This document shows positions 19,475 to 20,131 of a stretch of 20,131 nt of DNA, one piece after another. The notes under the pieces were generated by a model, which searched no databases, was not told the origin of the DNA, and saw only the letters and a list, made by a program, of their open reading frames with translations. Location: positions 1 through 20,131 of the forward strand of contig DALYDX010000014.1 in NCBI GenBank assembly GCA_031972835.1, read 5' to 3'. This DNA comes from CAZLWF01 sp031972835. Its GTDB lineage: Bacteria; Patescibacteriota; Minisyncoccia; Phycocordibacterales; UBA9973. The position numbers and the translations under genes were made by a program. Every line of letters begins with the position of its first letter. The stretch's first letter is position 1.

Positions 19475-20131
19475 CTAGAAATTACCCGTTGCTATCCAAG
19501 TAACATCTGTCGAATATGAACCTGCTTCAGTTGCTGTGGATATGTTTGCGATATATTGAACGTCAAATGTTTCTGTCGCCGTAGGAACTGTCTCCGACGC
19601 AACCGTGGTTGTGGTACCAGCCACAAACTTGTAGCTATTTGTAGTTGCAAGATCATAATCTGAAACTATAGTTACGTTTCCACCGTTGTCATCTATCCCT
19701 ATCGCAAACTGTTCTGATGCAGGTGTTCCGTCATCATCTTCTGATATTGTGGCTACGTCTATAGTGTTTGCACCACTAGTTAGAGTTGCGCCGTTGTATG
19801 TTATAGAGTATCCAGAAGCGGCGTTTGTTGCGAGTGTCATCTGGTGTGCGCCAGATGTGTCACCTGGAAGAGATGACGTCCCTGAAGTATCCCCCGTTGC
19901 CCACCTCGCAGCAGTAGAATCCAATGCCCCAAATCCAATAGTTGTATCGTCTATGGTAAATGTTATAGCGGATTCTACTGTCGCACTCAAACTTACTGAA
20001 TCATCTGCGATTATATCGACTGATGCTGTACCTGTGTCAGCAAAGTTTCCAGATATCGCAATTGAGTGTGCAGACACTGCCGATCCATTCGTAATTTGAT
20101 TAACACCTCCCGTTGCATTAGTTCCGATTTT
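19475..20131 (-). CDS. WxL-like surface protein, paralogue, 5' end cut by window edge
   Basis: The frame is open from the stop at 19475 to the right edge, so the N-terminus and signal peptide lie outside the window. A GTG at 20077 is internal, not the start: the codons upstream of it still align with the neighbour (IGTNATGGV against IGTNATSGV). The visible ~218 residues match residues 142-362 of the adjacent protein along their whole length. A block of 55 consecutive residues is identical, and the ending ITFTIDD to WIATGNF is shared. No C-terminal membrane helix is present. It is a tandem duplicate, probably co-expressed or alternative to its neighbour in the same surface structure. Confidence 0.75.
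   Translation of the reverse strand, partial: KIGTNATGGVNQITNGSAVSAHSIAISGNFADTGTASVDIIADDSVSLSATVESAITFTIDDTTIGFGALDSTAARWATGDTSGTSSLPGDTSGAHQMTLATNAASGYSITYNGATLTSGANTIDVATISEDDDGTPASEQFAIGIDDNGGNVTIVSDYDLATTNSYKFVAGTTTTVASETVPTATETFDVQYIANISTATEAGSYSTDVTWIATGNF

Noticed and set aside
18453..20099. Long plus-strand open frames opposite the WxL-like genes (18453-18884 and 19686-20099)
   Set aside because: They are mirror frames of low-complexity Thr/Ala/Ser-rich coding sequence, lack promoters, and occur at the same place in both paralogues, as expected for antisense shadows.

Overview
The window looks like part of the chromosome of a small-genome Candidate Phyla Radiation bacterium (Patescibacteria, probably a Parcubacteria-type lineage). 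The reasons are the low-to-moderate GC, a pared-down mraZ-rsmH-ftsL-ftsI cluster, small single-copy housekeeping genes, almost no Shine-Dalgarno sequences, and a block of CPR-style secreted proteins with Ig-like, cohesin and dockerin domains. TGA is used as a stop (for example at the mreD-like/mrdA overlap), so this is not the recoded Gracilibacteria/Absconditabacteria code. The lineage is inferred from gene content, not from a marker phylogeny.

Layout. 1-226: a strongly folded inverted repeat and a promoter. 227-1156 (+): thioredoxin reductase. 1196-2991: an AT-rich stretch with three unrecognised genes, each with its own promoter and hairpin terminator; two terminators are nearly identical 39-bp copies. 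3050-3949 (-): a SpeD-family pyruvoyl proenzyme, a DUF2200 protein and tRNA-Glu(CTC). 4017-4580 (+): an unknown membrane-anchored protein. 4590-7964 (-): the division/wall operon mraZ-rsmH-ftsL-ftsI behind a MraZ-box promoter. 8111-8326 (+): a divergent 71-residue orphan. 8371-10752 (-): greA-lysS, where LysRS carries an extra C-terminal DUF2000-like domain. 10800-12739 (-): a very small MreD-like protein overlapping a PBP2 (mrdA) that lacks most of the usual head subdomain.

12801-20131 (-, running off the right edge) is the most unusual part: a cell-surface gene set. In transcription order it holds two tandem WxL-like beta-rich secreted proteins (the first cut by the window edge), a membrane-anchored DUF916/WxLIP-like protein, a secreted Ig-domain protein ending in a type-I dockerin, two membrane-anchored cohesin proteins, and a membrane-anchored beta-domain protein. 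I infer a surface-display assembly in which the dockerin protein docks onto one or both cohesin anchors while WxL-like subunits associate with the DUF916-like anchor. No catalytic domain is visible, so an adhesive or structural role is likelier than a cellulosome.

Regulation. For six transcription units (trxB, speD, DUF2200, the gene at 4017, greA-lysS, mreD-mrdA) a good -10 hexamer lies only 6-8 nt before the ATG, the signature of leaderless or nearly leaderless mRNAs. Genes inside operons are packed with 4-11 bp overlaps or short gaps and generally lack ribosome binding sites.
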